This document shows positions 51,435 through 59,249 of a DNA stretch of 64,000 nucleotides, in pieces. Each line of letters starts with the position of its first letter. The stretch's first letter is position 1. The notes beneath the pieces were generated by a model. That model made no database searches. It was not told the origin of the DNA and saw nothing but the letters and a program-made list of their open reading frames with translations. A program made the translations under genes and the position numbers. Origin of the DNA: Coriobacteriia bacterium (GTDB taxonomy: Bacteria > Actinomycetota > Coriobacteriia > Anaerosomatales > Anaerosomataceae); NCBI GenBank assembly GCA_030651765.1, contig JAUSBY010000011.1, positions 1-64,000 on the forward strand, read 5' to 3'.

Positions 51435-52205
51435 CTAGCGAATCGTGTACCCGCCGTCGATGAGCAGGTCCGCGCCGTTGATCATGTCGGCACCGTCGGA
51501 GGCAAGGAACACCGCGGCTGCGGCGATCTCCTCGGGGATGGCGAACCGCTCGGTGGGGATAAGTCTCATCATCGCGTCACCCTTAGGGCCCGACCACGCC
51601 TTCTTGCCGAGCTCGGTCAGCACGACCGTCGGCGAGATGCTGTTCACGATGACGCCGCGCCCCGCCCACTCAGAGGCGAGCACCTTGGTGAGGCCGATCA
51701 CGCCGAACTTGGAGGCGCAGTACGCCGCGTGTTCGTGGAGCGCGACCGAACCGGCCTGCGAGGCGAGGTTGATGATCTTGCCGCGCCCGGCCGCGAGCAT
51801 GACTCGCCCGACCGCCTGCGACATCACGAACGTGCCGCCCAGGTTGACCTTCATGGTGAGGTTCCAGGCGTCCATGCTCAGGTCCTCAGCCGGCGCGAGC
51901 GCGACGATGCCGGCGCTGTTGACGAGGATGTCGATTCGCCCGTGCGCCGCCACGATGCCGTCCACGGCGGCCTTCACCGAGTCCGGATCCGAGACGTCGC
52001 ACCCGAACGCGAGCACGCCTTCGCCGAGTGCTGCGGCCTCGGCCTGCGCCTCCTCGATCTTCAGGTCGACAATCACGACCTTGGCGCCCTTCTCGTGGAA
52101 CGCCTCCACGATGGCCTTGCCGATACCGGACGCACCGCCGGTCACGACCGCGACGCGATCGGTCAGCGGGAACGTGTAGTCGATCTTCTCCGGTGCTGTG
52201 GACAC
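51435..52205 (-). CDS. SDR-family polyol dehydrogenase
   Basis: A 256-residue classical short-chain dehydrogenase: NAD(P) loop VTGGASGIGKA, Asp of VVIVDLK (suggesting NAD), NSAG, catalytic Ser in NLASQAG, and YCASK (Tyr, Lys). Neighbours are an RpiB-type isomerase, a DhaKL kinase and a ribose-type ABC importer. This matches the threitol/erythritol pathway genes described in Mycobacterium smegmatis, where an SDR (DthD) oxidises D-threitol to erythrulose. The role here is inferred from that context. ATG 52205, 14 bp after rpiB. Confidence 0.82.
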   Translation of the reverse strand: MSTAPEKIDYTFPLTDRVAVVTGGASGIGKAIVEAFHEKGAKVVIVDLKIEEAQAEAAALGEGVLAFGCDVSDPDSVKAAVDGIVAAHGRIDILVNSAGIVALAPAEDLSMDAWNLTMKVNLGGTFVMSQAVGRVMLAAGRGKIINLASQAGSVALHEHAAYCASKFGVIGLTKVLASEWAGRGVIVNSISPTVVLTELGKKAWSGPKGDAMMRLIPTERFAIPEEIAAAAVFLASDGADMINGADLLIDGGYTIR

Positions 52206-52219
52206 GACTGCCCCCTCCT

Positions 52220-52696
52220 CTACGAATCGCCCTTCAGGCTGTCCTCGTACTCGCTGATGACGGCCACCTTGGCTGCCGATGGCGAGCCGTCATCGAACTC
52301 GTAGCCCAGCCACTCCTTGGCAAGCCGGCGCGCCAACTCGATGCCCACGACACGCTGACCCATGCACAGGACCTGCGCGTTGTTGCTCAGGACCGACCGC
52401 TCCACCGAGTAGCTGTCGTGCGCGGTCACCGCGCGGATGCCGGGCACCTTGTCGGCCGCGATCGCCATGCCGAGACCGGTGCCGCAGACGAGCAGCCCGC
52501 GGTCGGCCTTGCCTTCGACCACGTGCGTCGCCACCACGATCGCGGTGGACGGATAGTACGGGAGTGTCTCGCCAGCGCCAACACCGACGTCGATGACCTC
52601 GGTCACGCGGTCGTCGGCGAGGAAGTCCGCCTTGATCTTCTCCTTGTAGTCGTAACCGGCGTCATCACTGCCGATCGCGATCCTCCACTTGGACAT
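52220..52696 (-). CDS. rpiB: RpiB/LacAB-type sugar-phosphate isomerase
   Basis: The 158 residues match RpiB: amino-terminal IAIGSDDAGYDYKE, catalytic Cys in LLVCGTGLGMAIAADKVPGI, RAVTAHDSYS and LCMGQRVVG. RpiB-type enzymes isomerise ribose-5-phosphate or, in tetritol pathways, erythrulose-4-phosphate to erythrose-4-phosphate (EryI). The operon suggests the second role; activity on ribose-5-phosphate could also compensate for the broken rpiA at the left edge. ATG 52696 is preferred to GTG 52705 on homology; the ribosome site is close. Confidence 0.85.
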   Translation of the reverse strand: MSKWRIAIGSDDAGYDYKEKIKADFLADDRVTEVIDVGVGAGETLPYYPSTAIVVATHVVEGKADRGLLVCGTGLGMAIAADKVPGIRAVTAHDSYSVERSVLSNNAQVLCMGQRVVGIELARRLAKEWLGYEFDDGSPSAAKVAVISEYEDSLKGDS

Positions 52697-52764
52697 AGCC
52701 TCCACACTCCCTCTGTCTCACCGGTGCGACCCGACGTCTGAACGCCGACGCCGGGGCCGCCTGT

Positions 52765-54483
52765 CTACCGCAGCGCCTTACCGATAGCCGTCATTGAAAG
52801 CGCGAACGAGGTCGCACCAGCATCGGGTGTCCCGACGCTCTTATCCGCCAGCGGCCGCGCACGGCCGAGCTTGGGCCGAAGCGGCGCGGTGTCCACTGCG
52901 GCCTGCGTCGCCACGGCGGCCGCCCTGTCCCACGCATCGGCCAGGCCGTCGCCCGCATCGAGTGCAGCGACAAGCGCATCGACGAAGGGAATCATCGCGT
53001 CGAGCATGGTCTTGTCGCCGAGTTCAGCCTTGCCCATCGACCTGATGGTCTCCACCCCGGCGCGGACGGCCTCCGCGACGTCATGTGCACTGACCTCCTC
53101 GGCCTCGTCGCCGAGGCTCGCGCCTACCGCCACGATCGCGTTACCCCATAGCACGCCCGAGGTGCCGCCCGCTTTGCTCGCCCATGCGTCGCCGGCGGCC
53201 TTGAGCAGCGCACCCGCACCGCCTCCGCGCTCGTCGATGGACTTGGCCGCCGTTGACGCCGCCATGGTGCCCTTCACCATGCCGCGCCCGTGGTCACCGT
53301 CGCCGGCCACCGCGTCGATCCGGCCGAGTTCGTCCTCCGCGTCGAGCATGGCGTCCCGCATCGCGTTAAGCGCGGCGTAAGCGCGGACCGCCGCCCGCCG
53401 CGAGGCCTCGCTCGCCGACAGCGGACCGGTGTCCTCAGTCTGGAGGGCACCGAGATCGATCTCACGACGTTTGGCGGGGCCGCTCGATACGCTGCCCTTC
53501 TTGAATGCCGGCGTGTCGGCCGGAGCGCGCCAGAAGTGCTCCAGCTCCTCGTCGAGTGCCATGAGGGTGAGCGAGCAGCCGGCCATGTCGAGGCTGGTGA
53601 CGAGCTCGCCGGCCTCCGGGTCCACGAGCGTGTAGCCGAGCTCCTCGAGGTATGCAGAGACCGTCTTCCACATGACGAAGAGTTCCTCGTACTTCGTCGC
53701 GCCGAGGCCGTTCAGGATGACCGCAACGCGCTTGCCTTCGATCTCGGGCAGCTCCTCGACAACGCCGTCGACGAGCGTCTTGGCGAGCTCGGCCGCCGAC
53801 GGCAGGTCCATGTCGCGGATGCCTGGCTCGCCATGAATCCCGAGTCCGAGGCCCATCGTGCCGTCTTCGACGATGAACAGCGGCTTGTGGGCGCCCGGCA
53901 GTGTGCATCCCGAGAGACCGACGCCGAGCGTGCGCGTGTAGTCGTTGGCGCGGCTGGCTACTCTGAGCACCTCGTCGAGGCTGTAGCCCGCGTCTGCGGC
54001 GGCTCCCGCTACCTTGAAGACAGTGAAGTCGCCGGCGATGCCGCGGCGCTTCTCGAGAGTCTCCTTCGGAGCGCTCGCAAGATCGTCGGTCACGTACAAC
54101 GCTATGCAACGCTCGCCTTCGGCATTCAGGCGGTCAGTGGCCTTGTTGAAGTTGAGGACGTCACCCGCGTAGTTGCCGGTGATGTAAAGGATGCCGCCGC
54201 CAACGGACGCGGCCTTGGCGACGTTGTAGGCGTCGTCGGTCGAGGGCGAGGTGAAGATGTTGCCCACCACGGCTCCGTCTGCAAACCCCTCGCCGACCAC
54301 GCCGCAGAACGCGGGGTAGTGTCCCGAGCCGCCGCCGACGATGACGACGACCTTGCCCTCCTTGGGCTCGGCGGCACGGACGACACCGCCGGGAACGAGC
54401 GTGACGTACTTCGAGTAGAGCGTCGTGAAGCCCGCAAGCATGTCCTCCATGAAGGTCGCGGGATCGTTCCATAGGTGCGTCAT
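52765..54483 (-). CDS. Fused dihydroxyacetone/erythrulose-type kinase (DhaK-DhaL)
   Basis: A 572-residue ATP-dependent kinase. The DhaK half (1-335) has VIVGGGSGHYPAFCGVVG and His217 in GIHGEPG, which binds the keto substrate covalently. The DhaL half (about 375-572) has VAGDGDHGRGM and ASKAGGTSGVLWG for ATP-Mg. In most DhaK proteins the first loop reads GHEP; here it is GHYP. The tetritol-type neighbours suggest erythrulose as substrate. ATG 54483 has GGAGGAGG eight bases upstream. A stem-loop separates it from the binding-protein gene. Confidence 0.87.
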   Translation of the reverse strand: MTHLWNDPATFMEDMLAGFTTLYSKYVTLVPGGVVRAAEPKEGKVVVIVGGGSGHYPAFCGVVGEGFADGAVVGNIFTSPSTDDAYNVAKAASVGGGILYITGNYAGDVLNFNKATDRLNAEGERCIALYVTDDLASAPKETLEKRRGIAGDFTVFKVAGAAADAGYSLDEVLRVASRANDYTRTLGVGLSGCTLPGAHKPLFIVEDGTMGLGLGIHGEPGIRDMDLPSAAELAKTLVDGVVEELPEIEGKRVAVILNGLGATKYEELFVMWKTVSAYLEELGYTLVDPEAGELVTSLDMAGCSLTLMALDEELEHFWRAPADTPAFKKGSVSSGPAKRREIDLGALQTEDTGPLSASEASRRAAVRAYAALNAMRDAMLDAEDELGRIDAVAGDGDHGRGMVKGTMAASTAAKSIDERGGGAGALLKAAGDAWASKAGGTSGVLWGNAIVAVGASLGDEAEEVSAHDVAEAVRAGVETIRSMGKAELGDKTMLDAMIPFVDALVAALDAGDGLADAWDRAAAVATQAAVDTAPLRPKLGRARPLADKSVGTPDAGATSFALSMTAIGKALR

Positions 54484-54598
54484 GAACTGAACCTCCTCCG
54501 TCAGAAACGACAGCACGACGTGAAGGGAGCGCGTTGGAGGTCATCCCGCAAACGTGCGGCTCCCCCAGCAGGCACGTCCGCGTCGATCAGAAGAGGCC

Positions 54599-54627
54599 GG
54601 TGGGGCCGGCACGCGGTCGGCCCCACC
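54599..54627 (-). terminator. Stem-loop between binding-protein and kinase genes
   Basis: GGTGGGGCCG (54599-54608) pairs perfectly with CGGCCCCACC (54618-54627) around a 9-nt loop, 16 bp past the end of the binding-protein gene; GGCCTCTTCT follows on the minus strand. It likely lowers read-through or stabilises the upstream mRNA, so that the binding protein is made in excess over the enzymes. A smaller hairpin (CCGCA-AACG-TGCGG, 54546-54559) follows. Confidence 0.6.
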
Positions 54628-54642
54628 TCTCACTCAAAGGTA

Positions 54643-55665
54643 CTAGAGCTCCTCGTTGGAGATGTCTCCGGATGCGAGGTTCTTGGCCATCAGCTCGGGA
54701 AGGGTCTCCAGGAAGGCGTCCTTCTCGGTGACGACGTTCTTGATGAACTGGTCGACGTTGTCCGGGGTGATCTCGGGCATCAGGTACCAGTAGTTCTTCT
54801 CGTACTCCTCGCCGTTGATGACCTTGAGGGCCACAGCGAGACCGGCGGCCAGCTCGACACGACCGTGCTGCAGGTTCGAGCCGATGAAGTCACCGCTCTC
54901 AACCGCACGCAGACCGTCCTCGATGCCGTCGATGCCGACGACGGGAACCGACATGCCGGCTTCCTTCAGCGCCTGGACGGCGCCAAGGCCCATGTCGTCG
55001 TTCTCCGCGACGATACCGTCGATATCATCGCCAAAGCTGGAGATCCAATTCTTGACCTTGTTGACGGCCTCTTCACGCGCCCAGTTGGCGGTGTCCATCG
55101 CGAGAACCTCGATGTTGGGGTAGTTCGCGAGAACGTTGTTGATGCCCTCGGTGCGGTCAAGCTCAGGCGACGAACCGAGCGGGCCTTGCAGGATGACGAT
55201 CTTGCCCTCGCCACCGAGTGCGTCGGCCATCATCTGCATCTCCTGCTCGCCGGCCTTGACGTCATCCGGAAGCACGGCTGCGGTGATGAGCTCTTCGTTC
55301 GAGAGCGTCGTGTTGACCGCGAGCACCGGGATACCGGCATCGCTGGCAGCCTGAAGCTGCGGCTGCAGCGAGTCGGCCTGGACCGGAACGATGATGATCG
55401 CGTCGACACCCTGGTTGATCAGCGACTCGACCTGGCTGGCCTGCGTGGCCACGTCGTTGTTCGCCGAGTTCCAGAGCAGTTCGATGTCGTTCGCCTCGGC
55501 GAACGCCTCCATGCCCTCGCGGCCCTGGGTGATGAACGAGGACATGTTGTACACGGTGACGCCTACGCGCACCTTGTCACCGGTGTCACCGCCAGCGCAC
55601 CCCGCGAGACCCATCGCGAGTACGAGCGCAACGACGACGACACCTGCCAACCACTTGCGGCTCAT
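54643..55665 (-). CDS. Sugar ABC transporter substrate-binding lipoprotein (RbsB family)
   Basis: The 340 residues have a lipoprotein signal ([11 protein letters not shown], lipobox LAGC near residue 23) and a periplasmic-binding-protein type I fold ([13 protein letters not shown], then [50 protein letters not shown] and [14 protein letters not shown]). This fold binds pentoses, hexoses or small polyols. ATG 55665 with GGAGG upstream. It lies between the permease and kinase genes of the same operon. Confidence 0.88.
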   Translation of the reverse strand: MSRKWLAGVVVVALVLAMGLAGCAGGDTGDKVRVGVTVYNMSSFITQGREGMEAFAEANDIELLWNSANNDVATQASQVESLINQGVDAIIIVPVQADSLQPQLQAASDAGIPVLAVNTTLSNEELITAAVLPDDVKAGEQEMQMMADALGGEGKIVILQGPLGSSPELDRTEGINNVLANYPNIEVLAMDTANWAREEAVNKVKNWISSFGDDIDGIVAENDDMGLGAVQALKEAGMSVPVVGIDGIEDGLRAVESGDFIGSNLQHGRVELAAGLAVALKVINGEEYEKNYWYLMPEITPDNVDQFIKNVVTEKDAFLETLPELMAKNLASGDISNEEL

Positions 55666-55722
55666 TGACTCACCCTCCTTCTTGCTGTCGACCGATACCG
55701 AGGACCGGCACCGGATGTTCGC

Positions 55723-56727
55723 CTAGCCACTCGAACGCTTGGCGGCCACCATATCGACGGCCACGGCTGACACGATGAGGATGCCGCTGATGACCGTCTG
55801 CCAATACGCAGGGACCACGAGGATGTCGAGGCCGTTGTTGAGCGTCTGGATCAGGAACAGACCAAGCATCGTCCCCCAGACTGTTCCCCTTCCGCCCGTG
55901 AGACTAGCACCGCCGATCACGACGGCAGCAATTGCACCGAGCTCGTAGCCCTTGCCGAGATAGGGTGCCGCGGAGATAACGCGGGAGGACAGGATGACGC
56001 CCGACATGCCGGCGAGGGCGCCGCTGATCGCGTAGACGCTCGTCAAGATGCCGCGGACGTTGACACCGGCTACCTCGGCAGCGGTGCGGTTGCCGCCCAC
56101 CGCGTAGATGCGCATACCGAACGAGGTGCGCGTCATGATCACACCGAGGACGATGAACCCGGCGATCATCACGAGCACGGGAACCTGCACACCCAGGAAC
56201 CTCGTGTTCGCAATCAATCCCCACTCGACCGGCAGGCCGTTGATGGGCGCGCCGCGACCGATCGCATAGGCCAGACCCGAAGCCACACTCAACATGCCGA
56301 GCGTGGCGACGAACGGAGCGACGTTGATGTAGGCCACCACCACACCGCTCACGAGTCCAGCAAGCAGACCGACCACGACTCCCGCGATGACGCCGAGGAC
56401 CATGCGCTCCGGGTGGTCGACGATGATCGCGGCACTTGTCATCGCACTGAGCGCGACGATGCTACCGACGGACAGGTCGATGCCGCCGGTGAGGATGACC
56501 AGCGTCTGCCCCAGAGCGATCAGCGCGAACGGCGCGGCGGCGATGAGGATCGTCCGCATGTTGGCCGTGGTGGCGAACTGCGGCCTGACGATGGTGAAAT
56601 AGACGGCCACCGCGATGACGACGAGCGCCATCAGGTTCCTGAGGAGCAGATTCGTCGTGCGCTGCTTGTCGAACTGCAGCAGCTTCTTCCCGCCCGGTTC
56701 GCCTGCCTTCACAGGAACCTCAGCCAT
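55723..56727 (-). CDS. Sugar ABC transporter permease (RbsC family)
   Basis: The 334 residues have about ten membrane segments and the RbsC signatures LVILTGGIDLSVGSIVALSA, FVATLGMLSVASGLAYAIG, GGNRTAAEVAGVNV and GGASLTGGRGTVWGTMLG. It forms the channel with the RbsA-type ATPase encoded upstream. ATG 56727, 75 bp after the ATPase gene; the binding-protein gene follows after 57 bp. Confidence 0.9.
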   Translation of the reverse strand: MAEVPVKAGEPGGKKLLQFDKQRTTNLLLRNLMALVVIAVAVYFTIVRPQFATTANMRTILIAAAPFALIALGQTLVILTGGIDLSVGSIVALSAMTSAAIIVDHPERMVLGVIAGVVVGLLAGLVSGVVVAYINVAPFVATLGMLSVASGLAYAIGRGAPINGLPVEWGLIANTRFLGVQVPVLVMIAGFIVLGVIMTRTSFGMRIYAVGGNRTAAEVAGVNVRGILTSVYAISGALAGMSGVILSSRVISAAPYLGKGYELGAIAAVVIGGASLTGGRGTVWGTMLGLFLIQTLNNGLDILVVPAYWQTVISGILIVSAVAVDMVAAKRSSG

Positions 56728-56802
56728 CGTGGTCTCCCCGCTCCTCTTAGTCCAACGATCCTACATCCAGGCCACCCGCGAACCAACCCGACCCGAGTAC
56801 CA

Positions 56803-58344
56803 CTAGCCGGTGCACACCACCTGCTCTCCAAAGACGTCCAGCGTCTGCCCGCTCGCCAGGCGGAATATCTGCTCCTGGGCATCCGAGAGGTCGAGTGCCT
56901 CCCGATCGAGCTCGCCCACGATCTTGCCTGCCCTCACTACCAGGACGCGGTGGCTCAGCCCAATGAGCTCGGGCATGTCTGAGCTGACGAACACCACGGC
57001 CAGGCCGTAGCTCGCCAGATCTCGGATGATCCGGTAGATCTCGCCGCGCGCCCCGACGTCCACGCCCCGAGTGGGCTCGTCGAGCAGCAGCACGCAGCCT
57101 TCCTGCGTGAGCCAGCGGGCGAGCACGACCTTCTGCTGGTTGCCGCCTGAAAGCGTCCCCACGAGCTGCCCCAGACCGCGGCACTTGAGATTCACTGAGG
57201 CGGTCGCCTTCTCCACTGCGTTCCTGCGGACGAGCGGCCTGATCCAGCCGCCAAGCGTGAACGACCGCAGGTGCGGCAGGCTGCCGTTGTCGAGCACTGA
57301 CCGCGAGGGCACCAGCCCGGCGCCCTTGCGGTCCTCGGGCACGAACGCCACGCCTCTGCGAATCGTCGCGTCGATGCGATTACGCTCGAGCGGCTCGCCG
57401 TCGATGGTGATGGTGCCGTCATACGAGCGACGGACACCGAAGACGGCTTCGATAATCTCGGTGCGTCCGCCGCCAACCAGACCACCAATCCCGAGTATCT
57501 CGCCCTGGCGCACTTCGAAGCTGACACTGGGTCCGCCGCGAATCACCTGAAGATCGCGGACCTCAAGGCGCACGGGACCTGTCGATATCGTCTGCCCCGG
57601 GAACAGCGCCTCCATGTCCCGACCCACCATCGCATGCACGATCGTGGCCTCGTCGGCGCCGGCGATGTCCGACTCGAACACGAGGTGACCATCGCGGAGC
57701 ACCGCGACAGAGTCCGCCAGTTCCTGGATCTCGGCCATGCGATGCGTGGTGTACATCATCGCAACGCCCTGCTCGCGCAGGCGGTGAACGACAGAGTACA
57801 GGCGTCCAACCTCATGGTCCGGGATGGCCGATGTGGGCTCGTCGAGCAGCAGAACCCGGGCGCCCCACGTCGTCGCCTTGGCGATCTCCACGATCTGCAC
57901 GAGGGCGACCGAGAGGCGGTTCATCTGCCAACGAGAATCAATGTCGAGTTCGAACACGTCGAGCATCTCGCGCGCCTGCTTGGCCATCTCTGGCCGGTCG
58001 AGCACACCCGCCCTGTTGCGGATCTCGCGGCCGACGAAGATGTTTTCGTAGATGGTGAGGTCCGGATACGGCGCGAGCTCCTGGGGGACGATCGCGACGC
58101 CGAGTCGGCGCGCACTGATCGGATCGTGCTGCGTGAGCTGGGTGCCGTAAACGTGCACTTCGCCGCTGTCAGGGCGCACCTGGCCCGAGACGATCTTGAG
58201 GAGGGTCGACTTCCCGGCCCCGTTCTCGCCGGCAAGTGCCATGACGTGTCCCGCGGGAACCGTGAGAGAAGCCGAATGAAGGACTGTGACGCCACCGTAA
58301 GACTTGCTCACTCCCCGAACGGTGAGCGCCGGCGCCTCACTCAT
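56803..58344 (-). CDS. Sugar ABC transporter ATPase with two nucleotide-binding domains (RbsA family)
   Basis: A 513-residue tandem ATPase. The first domain has ALAGENGAGKSTLLKI, MNRLSVALVQIVEIAKA in the signature region and VLLLDEPTSAI. The second has GIGGLVGGGRTEIIEAVFG (a degenerate Walker A, as usual in RbsA/AraG), LSGGNQQKVVLARWL and VLLLDEPTRGVD. ATG 58344 is chosen over 58356 on homology. It is the first gene of the six-gene uptake and catabolic operon, with a TACAAT -10 box at 58401-58406 on the minus strand. Confidence 0.9.
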   Translation of the reverse strand: MSEAPALTVRGVSKSYGGVTVLHSASLTVPAGHVMALAGENGAGKSTLLKIVSGQVRPDSGEVHVYGTQLTQHDPISARRLGVAIVPQELAPYPDLTIYENIFVGREIRNRAGVLDRPEMAKQAREMLDVFELDIDSRWQMNRLSVALVQIVEIAKATTWGARVLLLDEPTSAIPDHEVGRLYSVVHRLREQGVAMMYTTHRMAEIQELADSVAVLRDGHLVFESDIAGADEATIVHAMVGRDMEALFPGQTISTGPVRLEVRDLQVIRGGPSVSFEVRQGEILGIGGLVGGGRTEIIEAVFGVRRSYDGTITIDGEPLERNRIDATIRRGVAFVPEDRKGAGLVPSRSVLDNGSLPHLRSFTLGGWIRPLVRRNAVEKATASVNLKCRGLGQLVGTLSGGNQQKVVLARWLTQEGCVLLLDEPTRGVDVGARGEIYRIIRDLASYGLAVVFVSSDMPELIGLSHRVLVVRAGKIVGELDREALDLSDAQEQIFRLASGQTLDVFGEQVVCTG

Positions 58345-58400
58345 GTGCCCAGCCACCCTTCCTGCACAAGTCCCACGTTACAGAACCACGCTGTGTCTTG

Positions 58401-58406
58401 ATTGTA
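58401..58406 (-). promoter_or_regulatory. Candidate -10 element for the polyol operon
   Basis: TACAAT on the minus strand lies about 57 bp before ATG 58344. The expected -35 region (around 58424-58429, TCTTCG) is poor, so an activator may be required. No regulator gene lies in or beside the operon. Confidence 0.4.
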
Positions 58407-58448
58407 AAGAAGCCTGAGAGTCGCGAAGATCCGGGTTCTCAGTCAGGT

Positions 58449-59249
58449 CTATACCCCCGGAACGAAGCGCGCCACGTCGGGCGACGGGAGCGTTTCCCAC
58501 GAGCCCTCCACGCCGTACGATGCCACCGCCAGTTCCGCGTGCAGCATCGCGATCCCACAGTCAAGGCGCTTCGAGATGCGCGGCGTGTCCTTGCCGTCGA
58601 AGGAGATGACGAGCGCGGCGCCCTCGAACCGAAGCCGCCATGGCTGCCGGTTCATCGCCGAAGGCGCGGGAACGACCGCCTCGGCGGCCGCACGCGCCCA
58701 CTCCGGCCACGATCCGCTTCCCGGGGCGATCTCCTCCACGCTCATCCGTCGCCGCGGTCGCCCGCCCTTGAACAACACCCGCTCCTTGAGCGTGACGGTG
58801 TCGTGTGCGCGCCCGACAGGCGAGACGCCGAAGACGCGCTCGGCAGGCGACGCCCCCGCCGACCGTGCCGCATGCACCGAGCTGAACATCCCCCCGACCC
58901 AACACGTGTCCAGGTCGCGCGCGGTAGCCTCGAGCATGAGGGCCTCGCCGGTGTAACCAACGGTCTGGGGAGGCGTGTCCGCACGCCCGAGAAGGACGAA
59001 TGCCGAAGGAGCGCCAGAGACCCCGCCGTACGCGCCGACGATGCCGACGAACATGTCAGACGATGCTTCTCTGACGAGGCCCACGCGGGCGCCGGCAAAT
59101 GGACGGAAGCTCTCGGCGAGAGCCTCGAGCGCATCGAGGTCGGCTGGGTCGAGCCGCGTCTCGTCGTAGCTGCGGCGGGATCGACGTCGGTCGATAGCCG
59201 CGTGCCAGCGTGCGGCCTGCGCGAGTGTCAGGCCGCTACCCTGCGTCAT
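58449..59249 (-). CDS. Nitroreductase-like flavoprotein (TM1586-type)
   Basis: The 266 residues fit the nitroreductase superfamily: amino-terminal RRSRRSYDETRLDPADLDAL for the flavin phosphate, YTGEALMLEATARDLDTCWV in the middle, and PSAMNRQPWRLRFEG near the end. The layout is that of the TM1586-like subgroup with a duplicated half. The electron donor and substrate are unknown. ATG 59249 overlaps the sensor-kinase stop by 14 bp, so it is likely cotranscribed with it. Confidence 0.78.
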   Translation of the reverse strand: MTQGSGLTLAQAARWHAAIDRRRSRRSYDETRLDPADLDALEALAESFRPFAGARVGLVREASSDMFVGIVGAYGGVSGAPSAFVLLGRADTPPQTVGYTGEALMLEATARDLDTCWVGGMFSSVHAARSAGASPAERVFGVSPVGRAHDTVTLKERVLFKGGRPRRRMSVEEIAPGSGSWPEWARAAAEAVVPAPSAMNRQPWRLRFEGAALVISFDGKDTPRISKRLDCGIAMLHAELAVASYGVEGSWETLPSPDVARFVPGV

